64,000 nucleotides of DNA from Chryseosolibacter sp049791675 (GTDB taxonomy: Bacteria > Bacteroidota > Bacteroidia > Cytophagales > Cyclobacteriaceae): NCBI GenBank assembly GCA_049791675.1, contig JBARAD010000275.1:12346-76345 (forward strand), written 5' to 3'. How positions within the stretch are numbered: position 1 is the first letter of the stretch; every line of letters starts with the position of its first letter. The notes beneath the pieces were generated by a model that did no database searches, was not told the DNA's origin, and saw only the letters and a list, made by a program, of their open reading frames with translations. Made by a program: the position numbers and the translations under genes. This document shows, in pieces, positions 43,508 to 52,651 of the stretch.

Positions 43508-45694
43508 TTAAGGCAGGGGAAGGACCTTGCTGTCAGATACTTTTTCCGTCCTTGTCTTGTTCAAATCACCTTTTTCGGCGGCGTCATGGTGAGTTTCGGC
43601 GATGTGCGGAGCAATGATCAGCGCAACAATCGACGTTAACTTGATCAGGATATTCATAGAAGGGCCTGAGGTATCCTTAAAAGGATCCCCGACTGTGTCG
43701 CCGGTTACGGATGCCTTGTGAGGCTCTGACTTTTTATAGTACATTTTCCCGTCGATCTCTACGCCCTTTTCAAAGGATTTCTTGGCATTATCCCAGGCGC
43801 CGCCGGCATTGGATTGAAAAATACCCATCAGTACGCCGGATACGGTAATGCCTGCCAGTAGTCCACCAAGAACTTCAGGACCAAACGCAAAACCAACAAT
43901 CGCAGGTGTCAGCAGCGCAATGGCTCCCGGAGCGATCATTTCCCTGAGGGATGCCTTAGTAGAGATGGCAACGCACTTTTCATACTCAGGCTTTGCTTTG
44001 TATTCCATGATCCCGGGAATTTCACGGAACTGGCGTCTCACTTCATTCACCATATCCATGGCGGCGCGGCCGACAGCTGCGATGGCCAGAGATGAGAAGA
44101 TAAATGGAATCATACCGCCGACGAACAAGCCCGCCAGTACGGGAGCCTTATAGATATCAATGGCGGTGATTCCCGATACACCCACGAAGGCGGCGAACAG
44201 CGCAAGGGAAGTAAGCGCAGCGGAAGCAATCGCAAAACCTTTCCCGGTAGCAGCCGTGGTATTGCCTACGGCATCCAGATTGTCCGTTCTGTGACGAACC
44301 TCTTCAGGAAGCTGGCTCATCTCGGCAATACCCCCTGCGTTATCGGCAATCGGTCCGAATGCGTCGATCGCCAATTGCATGGCCGTCGTTGCCATCATAC
44401 CGGCTGCCGCAATCGCAACACCATACAAACCTGCAAAAGAATAGGATCCGATGATGCCGCCCGCGAGAATAAGGATCGGAAGTACAGTAGACTCCATACC
44501 TACCGAGAGTCCGCCGATGATGTTTGTGGCGTGTCCTGTTCCGGATTGCCGGATGATCGAAAGGACCGGACGCTTGCCCATCGCTGTATAGTACTCGGTG
44601 ATCATACTCATCAGCGCGCCAACGATCAGACCAATGATGATGGCAATGAATACGTCGGTGGAAGTAAACGTCACACCCCTGTGCACCATCGTCTCTGGCA
44701 ACAGGATCGTTACAGCAAAGTATGATGCGATGGCGGTGAGGACGATAGACGACCAGTTGCCGATGTTCAATGCGTTCTGCACGCTGTCAGTTTCTTTTTT
44801 AATGCTGACAAACCAGGTTCCCACAATCGAGAAGATCAGACCAAGTCCGGCAATCATCATCGGGAGCAGAATAGGGGACAGACCGCCGAAGTTATCAGCA
44901 GAGGCATCTATTTCCTGACCCAATACCATGGTAGCAAGGATGGTGGCAACATAAGATCCGAAAAGGTCCGCGCCCATACCGGCAACGTCCCCCACATTGT
45001 CTCCGACGTTATCTGCGATGGTCGCAGGGTTGCGAACATCATCTTCAGGGATACCAGCCTCAACCTTTCCAACAAGGTCGGCACCGACGTCCGCAGCTTT
45101 TGTATAAATACCACCACCGACGCGGGCAAACAACGCAATGGATTCAGCGCCCAATGAGAACCCGGCCAATACTTCAATGGCACGCTTCATCTCCAGACCG
45201 TTCATGGCTGAACCTTCCGGTACGAAGATGTGAAACAGGACAATGAACAAACTTCCGAGTCCGAGCACCGCGATACCGGCTACCCCGATGCCCATGACAG
45301 ATCCTCCGGTGAAGGAGACCTTCAACGCACTGGCAAGACTTGTCCTCGCCGCCTGAGTGGTCCTGACGTTTGCCTTGGTGGCAATTCTCATCCCGACAAA
45401 GCCCGCAAAGGCGGAAAGCACTGCGCCCAGGAGGAATGACAGCGCGATCAATGGATGGGATTCTTCAACCTGGGTTCCTGACCAACCCAGCAGGATGGCG
45501 GCGATTACGGCAAAATAGCCTAAAATTTTCCACTCAGCCCGGAGGAAGGCCATGGCTCCCCTGGCAATATATCCAGCAAGTTCCTGCATTTTAGCTTCAC
45601 CGGCATCTTGCTTCGTCACCCACGCCGATTTTATGGCCATGGCAATTAGTCCGACCACCCCAAGTGCAGGAATGAGATATGCGATATTATTCAT
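43508..45694 (-). CDS. hppA: Membrane-bound K+-dependent ion-pumping pyrophosphatase
   Basis: The 728-residue, roughly 16-helix protein hydrolyses pyrophosphate and pumps ions. Signature segments are GGGIYTKAADVGADLVGK (193-210), DNVGDNVGD and GNTTAATGKG (477-486). Ala481 and Gly484 in the latter mark the K+-dependent type. Helix 6 (GADLFGSYVAT) lacks the Glu of Na+ pumps and of plant H+ pumps, whereas helix 5 has GAES (Glu184), as in the Flavobacterium-type H+ pump. H+ transport is therefore likely. It has its own promoter and terminator. Confidence 0.95.
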   Translation of the reverse strand: MNNIAYLIPALGVVGLIAMAIKSAWVTKQDAGEAKMQELAGYIARGAMAFLRAEWKILGYFAVIAAILLGWSGTQVEESHPLIALSFLLGAVLSAFAGFVGMRIATKANVRTTQAARTSLASALKVSFTGGSVMGIGVAGIAVLGLGSLFIVLFHIFVPEGSAMNGLEMKRAIEVLAGFSLGAESIALFARVGGGIYTKAADVGADLVGKVEAGIPEDDVRNPATIADNVGDNVGDVAGMGADLFGSYVATILATMVLGQEIDASADNFGGLSPILLPMMIAGLGLIFSIVGTWFVSIKKETDSVQNALNIGNWSSIVLTAIASYFAVTILLPETMVHRGVTFTSTDVFIAIIIGLIVGALMSMITEYYTAMGKRPVLSIIRQSGTGHATNIIGGLSVGMESTVLPILILAGGIIGSYSFAGLYGVAIAAAGMMATTAMQLAIDAFGPIADNAGGIAEMSQLPEEVRHRTDNLDAVGNTTAATGKGFAIASAALTSLALFAAFVGVSGITAIDIYKAPVLAGLFVGGMIPFIFSSLAIAAVGRAAMDMVNEVRRQFREIPGIMEYKAKPEYEKCVAISTKASLREMIAPGAIALLTPAIVGFAFGPEVLGGLLAGITVSGVLMGIFQSNAGGAWDNAKKSFEKGVEIDGKMYYKKSEPHKASVTGDTVGDPFKDTSGPSMNILIKLTSIVALIIAPHIAETHHDAAEKGDLNKTRTEKVSDSKVLPLP

Positions 45695-45724
45695 ATTTAG
45701 TGTTTAGTTAGGAATCCGGTTTAT

Positions 45725-45757
45725 GGTAAAAAACCATCCGTTAACAGGCGGATGGTT
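45725..45757 (-). terminator. Terminator-like hairpin in the hppA leader
   Basis: AACCATCCG / CGGATGGTT, a perfect 9-bp stem with an 8-nt loop, is followed on the minus strand by TTTTTT. It lies downstream of the hppA promoter and upstream of its ATG. It may also end transcripts coming from the thioesterase unit. Confidence 0.7.
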
Positions 45758-45770
45758 AAAAAATTTTGCG

Positions 45771-45801
45771 CAAAGATAGAATAAGTACCAAAACACCCAA
45801 A
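45771..45801 (-). promoter_or_regulatory. hppA promoter
   Basis: TTTG (45798-45801), a 19-bp spacer and TATCTTTG (45771-45778) on the minus strand match the Bacteroidota -33/-7 consensus exactly. Transcription should start near 45764, giving a leader of about 70 nt. Confidence 0.8.
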
Positions 45802-45845
45802 CAAGAAAATTTCAGTAATTTTTGATCTTTCAAGCAGGCGACACC

Positions 45846-46229
45846 TTATATCCCAAACATTTGCCGAAGCGCCAACCAGAGGTTTTTTTTCTTCTGGTCG
45901 TCCAGCATATTCAGATCGTCTGCCCTGATCACCATAAAACCTTGTGCCGTTGTTTCCTTGTAGAGTGGAATGTCCTCCCGGGTATCGCATCCGAAAACCA
46001 GAACGCGGGCCGGGGAGTATACTTGCAAGGACTTTAATTCTACCGAGGGTTGAACGACGATCTGGATGGCATTCATGTCCACCTTTACCGAAGTTAAAAT
46101 TTTCTGAAGGAGGGTTTGCTGATCAGCGCCGTAAGCATCCCATGTCTGTGGCAGAACGACGATCACAGGCGATGGAAAAGAATAGAGTTCTTCCTGAAAT
46201 AAATGGGAGAGGGGAGAAGTCGAGTGCAC
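45846..46229 (-). CDS. Small cytoplasmic protein of unknown function
   Basis: The 127-residue frame starts with GTG at 46229, 8 bp after the thioesterase stop, and has no earlier ATG, so the start is less certain. The sequence alternates strands and helices (PVIVVLPQTWDAY, AIQIVVQPS, RVLVFGCD, QGFMVIRADDLNMLD, KKKNLWLALRQMFG), suggesting a small alpha/beta fold. I do not recognise a named family. The tight spacing and coding-like composition support that it is real. Confidence 0.65.
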   Translation of the reverse strand: MHSTSPLSHLFQEELYSFPSPVIVVLPQTWDAYGADQQTLLQKILTSVKVDMNAIQIVVQPSVELKSLQVYSPARVLVFGCDTREDIPLYKETTAQGFMVIRADDLNMLDDQKKKNLWLALRQMFGI

Positions 46230-46237
46230 CGCTGTCC

Positions 46238-46759
46238 TTATTTAATATCAAAGATCGATTTCAGTTCTTTGGCGTCCTGGGGTTTCATCCTGTTTGCGAG
46301 GATCAAGCGGAGTTGTCTCCTGCGGAGGGCTCCTTCAAAGAGGGCGATGTCTTCGGGAGTCTCGGGTTCGATCTCGGGTACTTCAACAGGTTTGCCCGCC
46401 CGGTCCACGGCTACAAAAGTGAAATATGCACTGTTGCTGTCGATCTTCTCTCCGGAAGGGATGTCCTCGGCTTCAACATAAATGCGCACTTCCATGGAAG
46501 TGTTGAAGGCACGTGTCACATTCGCCTTCAGCGTAACGACATTACCGAGTCTGATCGGATGCTTGAATGAGATGTTATCGACCGATGCGGTGACCACCGT
46601 ACTGTTGGAATGTTTCTGCGCTGAAATGGCCGAGACAATATCCATCCAATGCATGAGCCTTCCGCCCATCAGACTATTCAGGGTGTTCGTGTCATTGGGC
46701 AGCACGAGTTCTGTCATACTGACGAAGGACGCGCGCGGGAACTTCTTTTGTTTAACCAT
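46238..46759 (-). CDS. Acyl-CoA thioesterase (hotdog fold)
   Basis: The 173-residue hotdog thioesterase has the YciA/BACH pattern: ELVLPNDTNTLNSLMGGRLMHWMDI with the catalytic Asn/Asp region, and VDNISFKHPIRLGNVV with the substrate strand. It hydrolyses acyl-CoAs to free acids and CoA. Bacteroidota members often differ in chain-length preference, which cannot be read here. It is divergent from the thr operon. Confidence 0.9.
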   Translation of the reverse strand: MVKQKKFPRASFVSMTELVLPNDTNTLNSLMGGRLMHWMDIVSAISAQKHSNSTVVTASVDNISFKHPIRLGNVVTLKANVTRAFNTSMEVRIYVEAEDIPSGEKIDSNSAYFTFVAVDRAGKPVEVPEIEPETPEDIALFEGALRRRQLRLILANRMKPQDAKELKSIFDIK

Positions 46760-46910
46760 CTGTAATATTTAGGAGACCTTCATCCAATGATTTTCAGGGT
46801 TTTGGCCCTATTGCCAACGTTTGCAAATATTTTCTGCTGCAGGCGGGACAAAAATCAGAAAAAATACTTTGGAAACAACTCTATGATTTCATTAATTCGG
46901 TGCTTTATTC

Positions 46911-47015
46911 ATGGAAACAGGCAAAAACCAATCGATCCTTTCAAACTCAACCACCTTTGTGTGGGGTGCCTGTTTTGTTTCTGCTTCTGTGATGACCACC
47001 ACCATTACGGGGTGA
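46911..47015 (+). CDS. Putative threonine-operon leader peptide
   Basis: ATG 46911 to TGA 47013-47015 encodes 34 residues, beginning METGKNQ and ending VMTTTITG. Threonine is at positions 3, 14, 15, 29-31 and 33, with Ile32, so five of the last six residues are Thr or Ile, just before the stop, as in classic thr attenuators. It lies 110 bp upstream of thrA in a 365-bp gap that holds no other gene. A competing 88-codon frame (46787-47053) has no such pattern. A weak promoter-like TACTTTGG is at 46866. Confidence 0.7.
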   Translation: METGKNQSILSNSTTFVWGACFVSASVMTTTITG

Positions 47016-47074
47016 CCCGTATACACATTTCAATTCCCAACAAGGTCAGATAATGCCATTTCCAGGAAATGTGT
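47006..47074 (+). promoter_or_regulatory. Candidate attenuator hairpins of the thr operon
   Basis: Three stems can form: TACGGG-GTGA-CCCGTA (47006-47021, GNRA loop, spanning the leader stop); ACACATTTC (47023-47031) with GAAATGTGT (47066-47074); and CATTTC-CAG-GAAATG (47057-47071). The last two exclude each other. No strong U-run follows, so a purely intrinsic terminator is not evident. Confidence 0.5.
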
Positions 47075-47124
47075 GCCCTGATGCGAAGTATATGTTTTAA
47101 GTTGTAAGTCGTAAGTAAAAAAAC

Positions 47125-49572
47125 ATGAAAGTTTTAAAATTTGGTGGTTCGTCTGTAGCTACTCCGGCCCGTATCCGTGCGGTGATAGAAATCATCAAGC
47201 CCTATTTGTCAGCAGACGTGGCGGTGGTGTTCTCTGCCTTTGGCGGTGTGACGGATGAATTGCTTGAAATCAGCAAGCTCGCATTGGATGGAAATGCAAA
47301 CTACTCGCAAAGAGCTGATCAACTCGAGAAGCGTCACCTGGATGCGGTACGCGAACTCATCTCGATACAAAAACAGAGCAGCATTCTGGCGCAGGTCAAA
47401 ATAAAAATGAATGAGCTGGAAGACGTTCTGCACGGTGTTTACCTGGTGAAGGAAAGGACGCCACGCACGCTCGATTACATCATGAGTTTCGGCGAGCGTC
47501 TGTCTGCCTTTGTTATTGCCGAAGCCATCAAGGATCAGGGTATCGCTGCCGAATACCTGGATGCCCGGACACTGATACGCACGGATAACCAGTTCGGGCA
47601 TGCGAAAGTGGATTTTGAACAAACAAACAAGCAGATTGCCGGGCATTTTGCTTCGCGCCGGCCCCTCCAGGTCATTACCGGTTTTATCGGCACAGCGGAT
47701 ACCGGAGAAACAACAACACTGGGAAGAAGCGGATCCGATTACACCGCAGCTATTTTCGCCGCGGCTTTACAGGCAACCGATCTCGAGATCTGGACAGATG
47801 TTGACGGCATGATGACGGCCGACCCCAGGCTTGTCAAAAAAGCATTCACCGTACCCGAGATGAGTTATGAGGAAGCGATGGAGCTTTCACACTTCGGGGC
47901 CAAAGTAATTTTTCCGGCCACCATGCAGCCGGCGATGATCAACAAAATTCCCATTTGGATAAAGAATACTTTTAATCCCGCTTTTAAAGGAACGGTCATA
48001 CATGCCCAATCCACCAATGGAAAACTGATCAAGGGGATTTCTTCGCTCAATGGGGTCTCGTTGCTCAACATACAGGGAAGCGGATTGTTAGGCGTTGTAG
48101 GCGTGTCCATGAGATTGTTTGCCACGCTGGCCCGGGAGCAGATCAATGTGATCCTGATCAGCCAGGCGTCATCGGAGCATTCGATCTGTATTGCGATTGA
48201 AAGCATTTCAGCCCGCAAGGCGAAGCAGGCCATCGAAAAAGAATTTATCCATGAGATCAAAAGTGAAGAGATCGACGAAGTGCAGATTGAAGGCGAACTC
48301 TCGATCGTTGCAGTGGTAGGAGATGGTATGAAGCACAGCCCCGGAACGAGTGGACGTATGTTCGGCGGGTTAGGCAAGAACGGTATCAACGTGATGGCTA
48401 TAGCACAGGGGTCTTCCGAGCGGAATATCTCTGCGGTTGTCCGCCAGGTTGATATAGCCAAGGCCCTGAATGCACTGCACGAAGCCTTCTTCCTCTCTGA
48501 CCGGAAATTGCTGAATATCTACATGGTGGGCACCGGGCTGATCGGCACCACGCTCATCACCATGATGAAGGACCAGTTCGGAAAGCTTGCCAAAGAGAAT
48601 CTGCTGGAGGTTAATGTCGTGGCTGTGGCAAACAGCACCAGAATGCTTTTTTCCGAAGAGGGACTACCGTTGACTTCCTGTATTTCCGATATGAAGGAAA
48701 TGGGTGAGCCGATGAAGATGCCTGCCTTCGTGCAACGGATGATCTCACTCAATAAGCCGAACAGCATCTTTGTGGATTGCACTTCCAGCGAGACCGTAAC
48801 GGATTTTTATGCCGATATACTCGAAGCCAGCATATCCATCGTAACGCCCAACAAAAAAGCCAACTCCGGAGCCTATGAGAAGTATCTGGAAATGAAGTCA
48901 GTCGCATTCAAGAGAGGTGTCAAATTCCTTTATGAAACGAATGTGGGGGCGGGGCTGCCGGTGATCAATACGCTGAATGATCTGTTGCTGAGCGGCGACC
49001 GCGTGATCAGCATTGAGGGTGTCATGAGCGGAACGTTGAATTTTATTTTCAGTTCCTTTACGGAAGGTACCCGTTTCAGCGAAGTGGTGCAGGAGGCGAA
49101 AGCCAAAGGCTACACAGAACCGGATCCGCGCGATGACCTGAGTGGGATGGACGTAGCAAGAAAAATACTGATCCTTTCCAGGGAAGCAGGTTTGCCGCTT
49201 GATCTTCAGGATATCGAAGTGCAAAACCTTGTTCCCCCCGACTGCCGGGGAGACATGACGGTCGAAGCATTCTTTGCGGCCCTCAAAAAACACGACGCGG
49301 AATTTGATGATCTGAGAAAAGAGGCGGCCCGTAGAAAGGAAAAGCTCCGGTATAAAGCTGTATTGCAAAATGGTAAGGTGAAAGTTCATCTGGGAAGTGT
49401 GGATGAGCAGCATCCGTTTTACGCTTTGTCGGGAAGCGATAATATCATCCTCCTGACAACCGAGCGTTATCACGACAGACCGATGGTCATCCGCGGTCCG
49501 GGCGCGGGCGCCACCGTGACGGCGGCGGGCGTGTTTGCCGACATTATCCGAATTGGACATTATGCACATTAA
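47125..49572 (+). CDS. thrA: Bifunctional aspartate kinase / homoserine dehydrogenase I
   Basis: The 815-residue fusion has an N-terminal aspartate kinase (KFGGSSV, 5-11), a central double ACT regulatory region and a C-terminal homoserine dehydrogenase starting with the NAD(P) motif GTGLIG (469-474); GVMSGTLNFIF and the DPRDDLSG segment follow. It carries out the first and third steps from aspartate to threonine and is usually feedback-inhibited by threonine. It heads thrABC; thrB starts one base after its stop. Confidence 0.97.
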   Translation: MKVLKFGGSSVATPARIRAVIEIIKPYLSADVAVVFSAFGGVTDELLEISKLALDGNANYSQRADQLEKRHLDAVRELISIQKQSSILAQVKIKMNELEDVLHGVYLVKERTPRTLDYIMSFGERLSAFVIAEAIKDQGIAAEYLDARTLIRTDNQFGHAKVDFEQTNKQIAGHFASRRPLQVITGFIGTADTGETTTLGRSGSDYTAAIFAAALQATDLEIWTDVDGMMTADPRLVKKAFTVPEMSYEEAMELSHFGAKVIFPATMQPAMINKIPIWIKNTFNPAFKGTVIHAQSTNGKLIKGISSLNGVSLLNIQGSGLLGVVGVSMRLFATLAREQINVILISQASSEHSICIAIESISARKAKQAIEKEFIHEIKSEEIDEVQIEGELSIVAVVGDGMKHSPGTSGRMFGGLGKNGINVMAIAQGSSERNISAVVRQVDIAKALNALHEAFFLSDRKLLNIYMVGTGLIGTTLITMMKDQFGKLAKENLLEVNVVAVANSTRMLFSEEGLPLTSCISDMKEMGEPMKMPAFVQRMISLNKPNSIFVDCTSSETVTDFYADILEASISIVTPNKKANSGAYEKYLEMKSVAFKRGVKFLYETNVGAGLPVINTLNDLLLSGDRVISIEGVMSGTLNFIFSSFTEGTRFSEVVQEAKAKGYTEPDPRDDLSGMDVARKILILSREAGLPLDLQDIEVQNLVPPDCRGDMTVEAFFAALKKHDAEFDDLRKEAARRKEKLRYKAVLQNGKVKVHLGSVDEQHPFYALSGSDNIILLTTERYHDRPMVIRGPGAGATVTAAGVFADIIRIGHYAH

Positions 49573-49573
49573 A

Positions 49574-50503
49574 ATGAAAACTGTTCGCGCTTTTGCCCCG
49601 GCCACCGTTGCCAACGTGTCCTGTGGGTTTGATGTTTTTGGTTTTGCCGTAGAACAACCAGGCGATGAAGTGACTTTGAAGCTCACGGACAAGCCGGGTG
49701 TATTTCTGAAAAAGATAGAAGGTGACGGGGGACGTCTCCCCCTGGAAGCCGAAAAAAATACCGCAGGTGTTGCTGTCCTGGGTTTTCTGAAGGCGATGAA
49801 TAGCAGCCTGGGTGTTGAGATCACGCTGAAGAAGAACCTTCCACTCGGAAGTGGCATGGGTTCGAGCGCCGCCAGCTCGGTTGCCGCGCTGGTAGGCATC
49901 AACCATCTGCTCGGCGAACCTTTTTCGAAAAAGGAGCTGCTTCCTTTCGCCATGGAAGCCGAACGCGTTGCCTGCGGATCAGGCCACGCTGACAATGTAG
50001 CCCCTTCTTTGCTGGGTGGATTTGTGCTGATCAGGGGCTACGATCCGCTGGACGTGGTCAGTATTCCGACTCCGGAAAACCTGTATTGCACGCTGATCCA
50101 CCCGCACCTGGAACTGAACACACAGGACTCACGTCAGGTACTTCGGGTAAACATCACACTCAGGGATGCTGTCACCCAGTGGGGAAATATCGCCGGACTG
50201 GTAGCAGGCCTGATGACGCCGGACTTCGGTCTGATCAGCAGGTCGCTCAAGGACGTGATCGTTGAACCGGTGCGGTCGATGTTGATTCCAGGGTTCGATA
50301 TCATCAAACAGAAGGCCGTAGAATGCGGGGCTTTGGGTTCGGGGATATCGGGATCAGGCCCGACCATTTTTGCGCTGTCAACGGATGCGAAAACTGCGGG
50401 CAGGGTAGGCGAAGTGATCAGCAGTGAGTTTGAAAAATTCCGCCTGAGCAGCGAAGTATTCGTTTCAAGAATTAATCCACTGGGCGCAAGAATCCTGGAT
50501 TGA
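49574..50503 (+). CDS. thrB: Homoserine kinase
   Basis: ATG 49574 (309 residues, MKTVRAFAPATVANVSCGFD) is the family-typical start and leaves one base after the thrA stop; the frame is open further into thrA. The GHMP-kinase ATP loop PLGSGMGSSAASS is at 90-102. It phosphorylates homoserine. Second gene of thrABC. Confidence 0.96.
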   Translation: MKTVRAFAPATVANVSCGFDVFGFAVEQPGDEVTLKLTDKPGVFLKKIEGDGGRLPLEAEKNTAGVAVLGFLKAMNSSLGVEITLKKNLPLGSGMGSSAASSVAALVGINHLLGEPFSKKELLPFAMEAERVACGSGHADNVAPSLLGGFVLIRGYDPLDVVSIPTPENLYCTLIHPHLELNTQDSRQVLRVNITLRDAVTQWGNIAGLVAGLMTPDFGLISRSLKDVIVEPVRSMLIPGFDIIKQKAVECGALGSGISGSGPTIFALSTDAKTAGRVGEVISSEFEKFRLSSEVFVSRINPLGARILD

Positions 50504-50527
50504 TCATTCACCGGTTTGTGTTGATTT

Positions 50528-51844
50528 ATGAGATATTACAGTACCAATAATCCATCGCTTTTCACTTCCTTGAAGGAAGCGGTCCTGCAAGGGCTCGCGG
50601 CCGACAACGGCCTTTACATGCCTGAGCGCATTCCTGCGCTTTCCGGGGATTTTTTCGAGGGCATCCACGAGATGACGTTCCAGGAAATTGCCACCGTCGT
50701 AGCAGAAAAATTTACAGGCGAGGATATCCCGTCCGTTGAATTGAAGAGGATCATTGATCACACCATTCAGTTTGACGCTCCCCTCGTACCGCTGGAGAAA
50801 AATATCAGCGCCCTGGAATTATTTCATGGACCCACCATGGCATTCAAGGATTTCGGCGCGCGTTTCATGTCGCAGCTCCTGGGATATTTTTCCCGCCAGA
50901 TAAAGCGCGAGATTGTCATACTCGTGGCCACTTCCGGAGATACCGGAAGCGCGGTGGCGAACGGATTTCTCGGCGTGGAGGGGATCAGGGTGATCGTGCT
51001 CTATCCCTCCGGTAAGGTGAGTGATATCCAGGAAAAACAATTTACCACACTTGACAGGAATATTACGGCCCTGGAAGTTGACGGCACCTTTGACGATTGT
51101 CAAAGGCTTGTCAAGAGTGCTTTTCTCGATCAGGAACTGCGCGATGCCTATTTTCTTACTTCAGCGAACTCCATCAACATCGCCAGGCTGATCCCGCAAT
51201 CATTTTATTACTTTTATGCCTATGCGAAGAGGACCCAGGCCGACAAACCCGTGGTGTTCTCCGTACCCAGCGGTAACTTCGGTAATCTGACGGCAGGGCT
51301 GTTTGCAAAACGGATGGGTTTACCAGTCAAACACTTTGTGGCTGCAACGAACGTCAACGATGTCGTACCGGAATACCTCCGGTCCGGTAAGATGATTCCA
51401 AAACCCTCCAGGCACACTTTGAGCAACGCCATGGATGTAGGAAACCCCAGTAACTTTGCACGGCTGGTAGACCTGTATAAGAACGATTTCAAGGCTATCA
51501 CACATGATATTACAGGATACGCTTTTACCGATGATGAAACCGTTGAAACCATGCTGCGTGTTTCAAAGGAACATCACTACTTGCTCGATCCCCATGGTGC
51601 CATCGGCTATCTCGGCTTAAGACAATACCTGTCGCAGCACGACAGCGATGTCAACGGTATCTTCCTTGAAACTGCCCATCCCGCAAAATTCAAGGACGTG
51701 GTCGAGAAAGCGATCGGGTCAACGATCCCTTTACCTTCCACACTTGAGAAATTTGTCAAAGGCAAAAAGCAAAGCACGCTTATCGCAAGCGATTTTGCGG
51801 GTTTCAAAAGGAGTCTGACCGAACAGCTGGGGCGAGGGAAATAA
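50528..51844 (+). CDS. thrC: Threonine synthase
   Basis: The 438-residue PLP enzyme begins MRYYSTNNPS and has the lysine in GPTMAFKDFGARF (Lys107), ATSGDTGSAVA for phosphate binding and the PSGNFGN loop. It converts O-phosphohomoserine to threonine. It lies 24 bp after thrB. Its 3' end faces the convergent pcm gene; an imperfect inverted repeat (CCAGGAAATA / TATTTCCAGG, about 51851-51894) lies between them and may act as a shared terminator. Confidence 0.97.
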   Translation: MRYYSTNNPSLFTSLKEAVLQGLAADNGLYMPERIPALSGDFFEGIHEMTFQEIATVVAEKFTGEDIPSVELKRIIDHTIQFDAPLVPLEKNISALELFHGPTMAFKDFGARFMSQLLGYFSRQIKREIVILVATSGDTGSAVANGFLGVEGIRVIVLYPSGKVSDIQEKQFTTLDRNITALEVDGTFDDCQRLVKSAFLDQELRDAYFLTSANSINIARLIPQSFYYFYAYAKRTQADKPVVFSVPSGNFGNLTAGLFAKRMGLPVKHFVAATNVNDVVPEYLRSGKMIPKPSRHTLSNAMDVGNPSNFARLVDLYKNDFKAITHDITGYAFTDDETVETMLRVSKEHHYLLDPHGAIGYLGLRQYLSQHDSDVNGIFLETAHPAKFKDVVEKAIGSTIPLPSTLEKFVKGKKQSTLIASDFAGFKRSLTEQLGRGK

Positions 51845-51904
51845 GCTACACCCCAGGAAATAATCTTGAGACGAGGCGCGCCGTATTTCCAGGGAGGGCA
51901 AAAA

Positions 51905-52567
51905 TTATCTGGAACCGATATCTTCCCAGCCTTCTTCACCCAGAAGCGGTACGAACGCGAAATTGTCGAATTCCTCTTTCAGGAGTTTGTCTCCTTTCTT
52001 TCTGATCCGTATCATTTTTTGTTTTTCCCGATTGCCGACCGGGATGACCAGGATGCCCCCTTCGGCTAACTGGTCGGTTAAGGCAGCGGGAATGATCGGA
52101 GCACCGGCGGTCACAATAATTTTATCAAAGGGGGCTTTTGTTGGTAACCCCTTCGAGCCGTCGCCATAGAAGAAAAACGGTTTATAACCCATCAGCGGCA
52201 GAAATGTCCGGGTTGTGTCATACAGCTTGCGGTTGTACTCGATGGTATAGACCTTGGCGCCGAGCTCCAGCAGGATACATGCCTGATAACCAGAGCCCGT
52301 ACCGATTTCAAGGACCCGGTCACCCGGCCTTATCTCCAGTTTTTCGCTCTGGAAAGCAACAGTATAGGGTTGGGAGATCGTTTGTCCTTCCCCAATTGGG
52401 AAAGCTTTATCCTGGTAGGCATGTTCAAGGAGGGCGTTGTCAAAAAACAGGTGCCTGGGCACTTTTCCTATTGCCGTCAGGACCCGGGGGTCGGAAATTC
52501 CCTTTTTTTCAAGGATTTTAACCAGCTTATTGCGCAATCCACGGTGCTTATAATTGTCTTCAAACAT
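51905..52567 (-). CDS. pcm: Protein-L-isoaspartate O-methyltransferase
   Basis: The 220-residue SAM enzyme has GQTISQPYTVAF (Ser65 region, substrate recognition), the motif I LEIGTGSGYQA (86-96) and KIIVTAGAP. It methylates isoaspartyl residues to start repair of aged proteins. Length is normal. Monocistronic. Confidence 0.95.
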   Translation of the reverse strand: MFEDNYKHRGLRNKLVKILEKKGISDPRVLTAIGKVPRHLFFDNALLEHAYQDKAFPIGEGQTISQPYTVAFQSEKLEIRPGDRVLEIGTGSGYQACILLELGAKVYTIEYNRKLYDTTRTFLPLMGYKPFFFYGDGSKGLPTKAPFDKIIVTAGAPIIPAALTDQLAEGGILVIPVGNREKQKMIRIRKKGDKLLKEEFDNFAFVPLLGEEGWEDIGSR

Positions 52568-52651
52568 GCTATTTTGGCACTAAAAAGCCATTATTTCAGG
52601 CTCAACAAAGTTTCTAAAATTCTTTAGGAAAATTCACCCGAATGCCCTTAC

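Noticed and set aside
46787..47053. 88-codon plus-strand frame overlapping the thr leader
   Set aside because: Low-complexity Cys/Phe/His-rich translation; the overlapping 34-codon leader with a Thr/Ile tail is a far better explanation.
48898..49995. 365-codon minus-strand open frame inside thrA/thrB
   Set aside because: It is antisense to two well-supported enzymes, spans their junction and has no family-like motifs; the thr genes explain the region fully.
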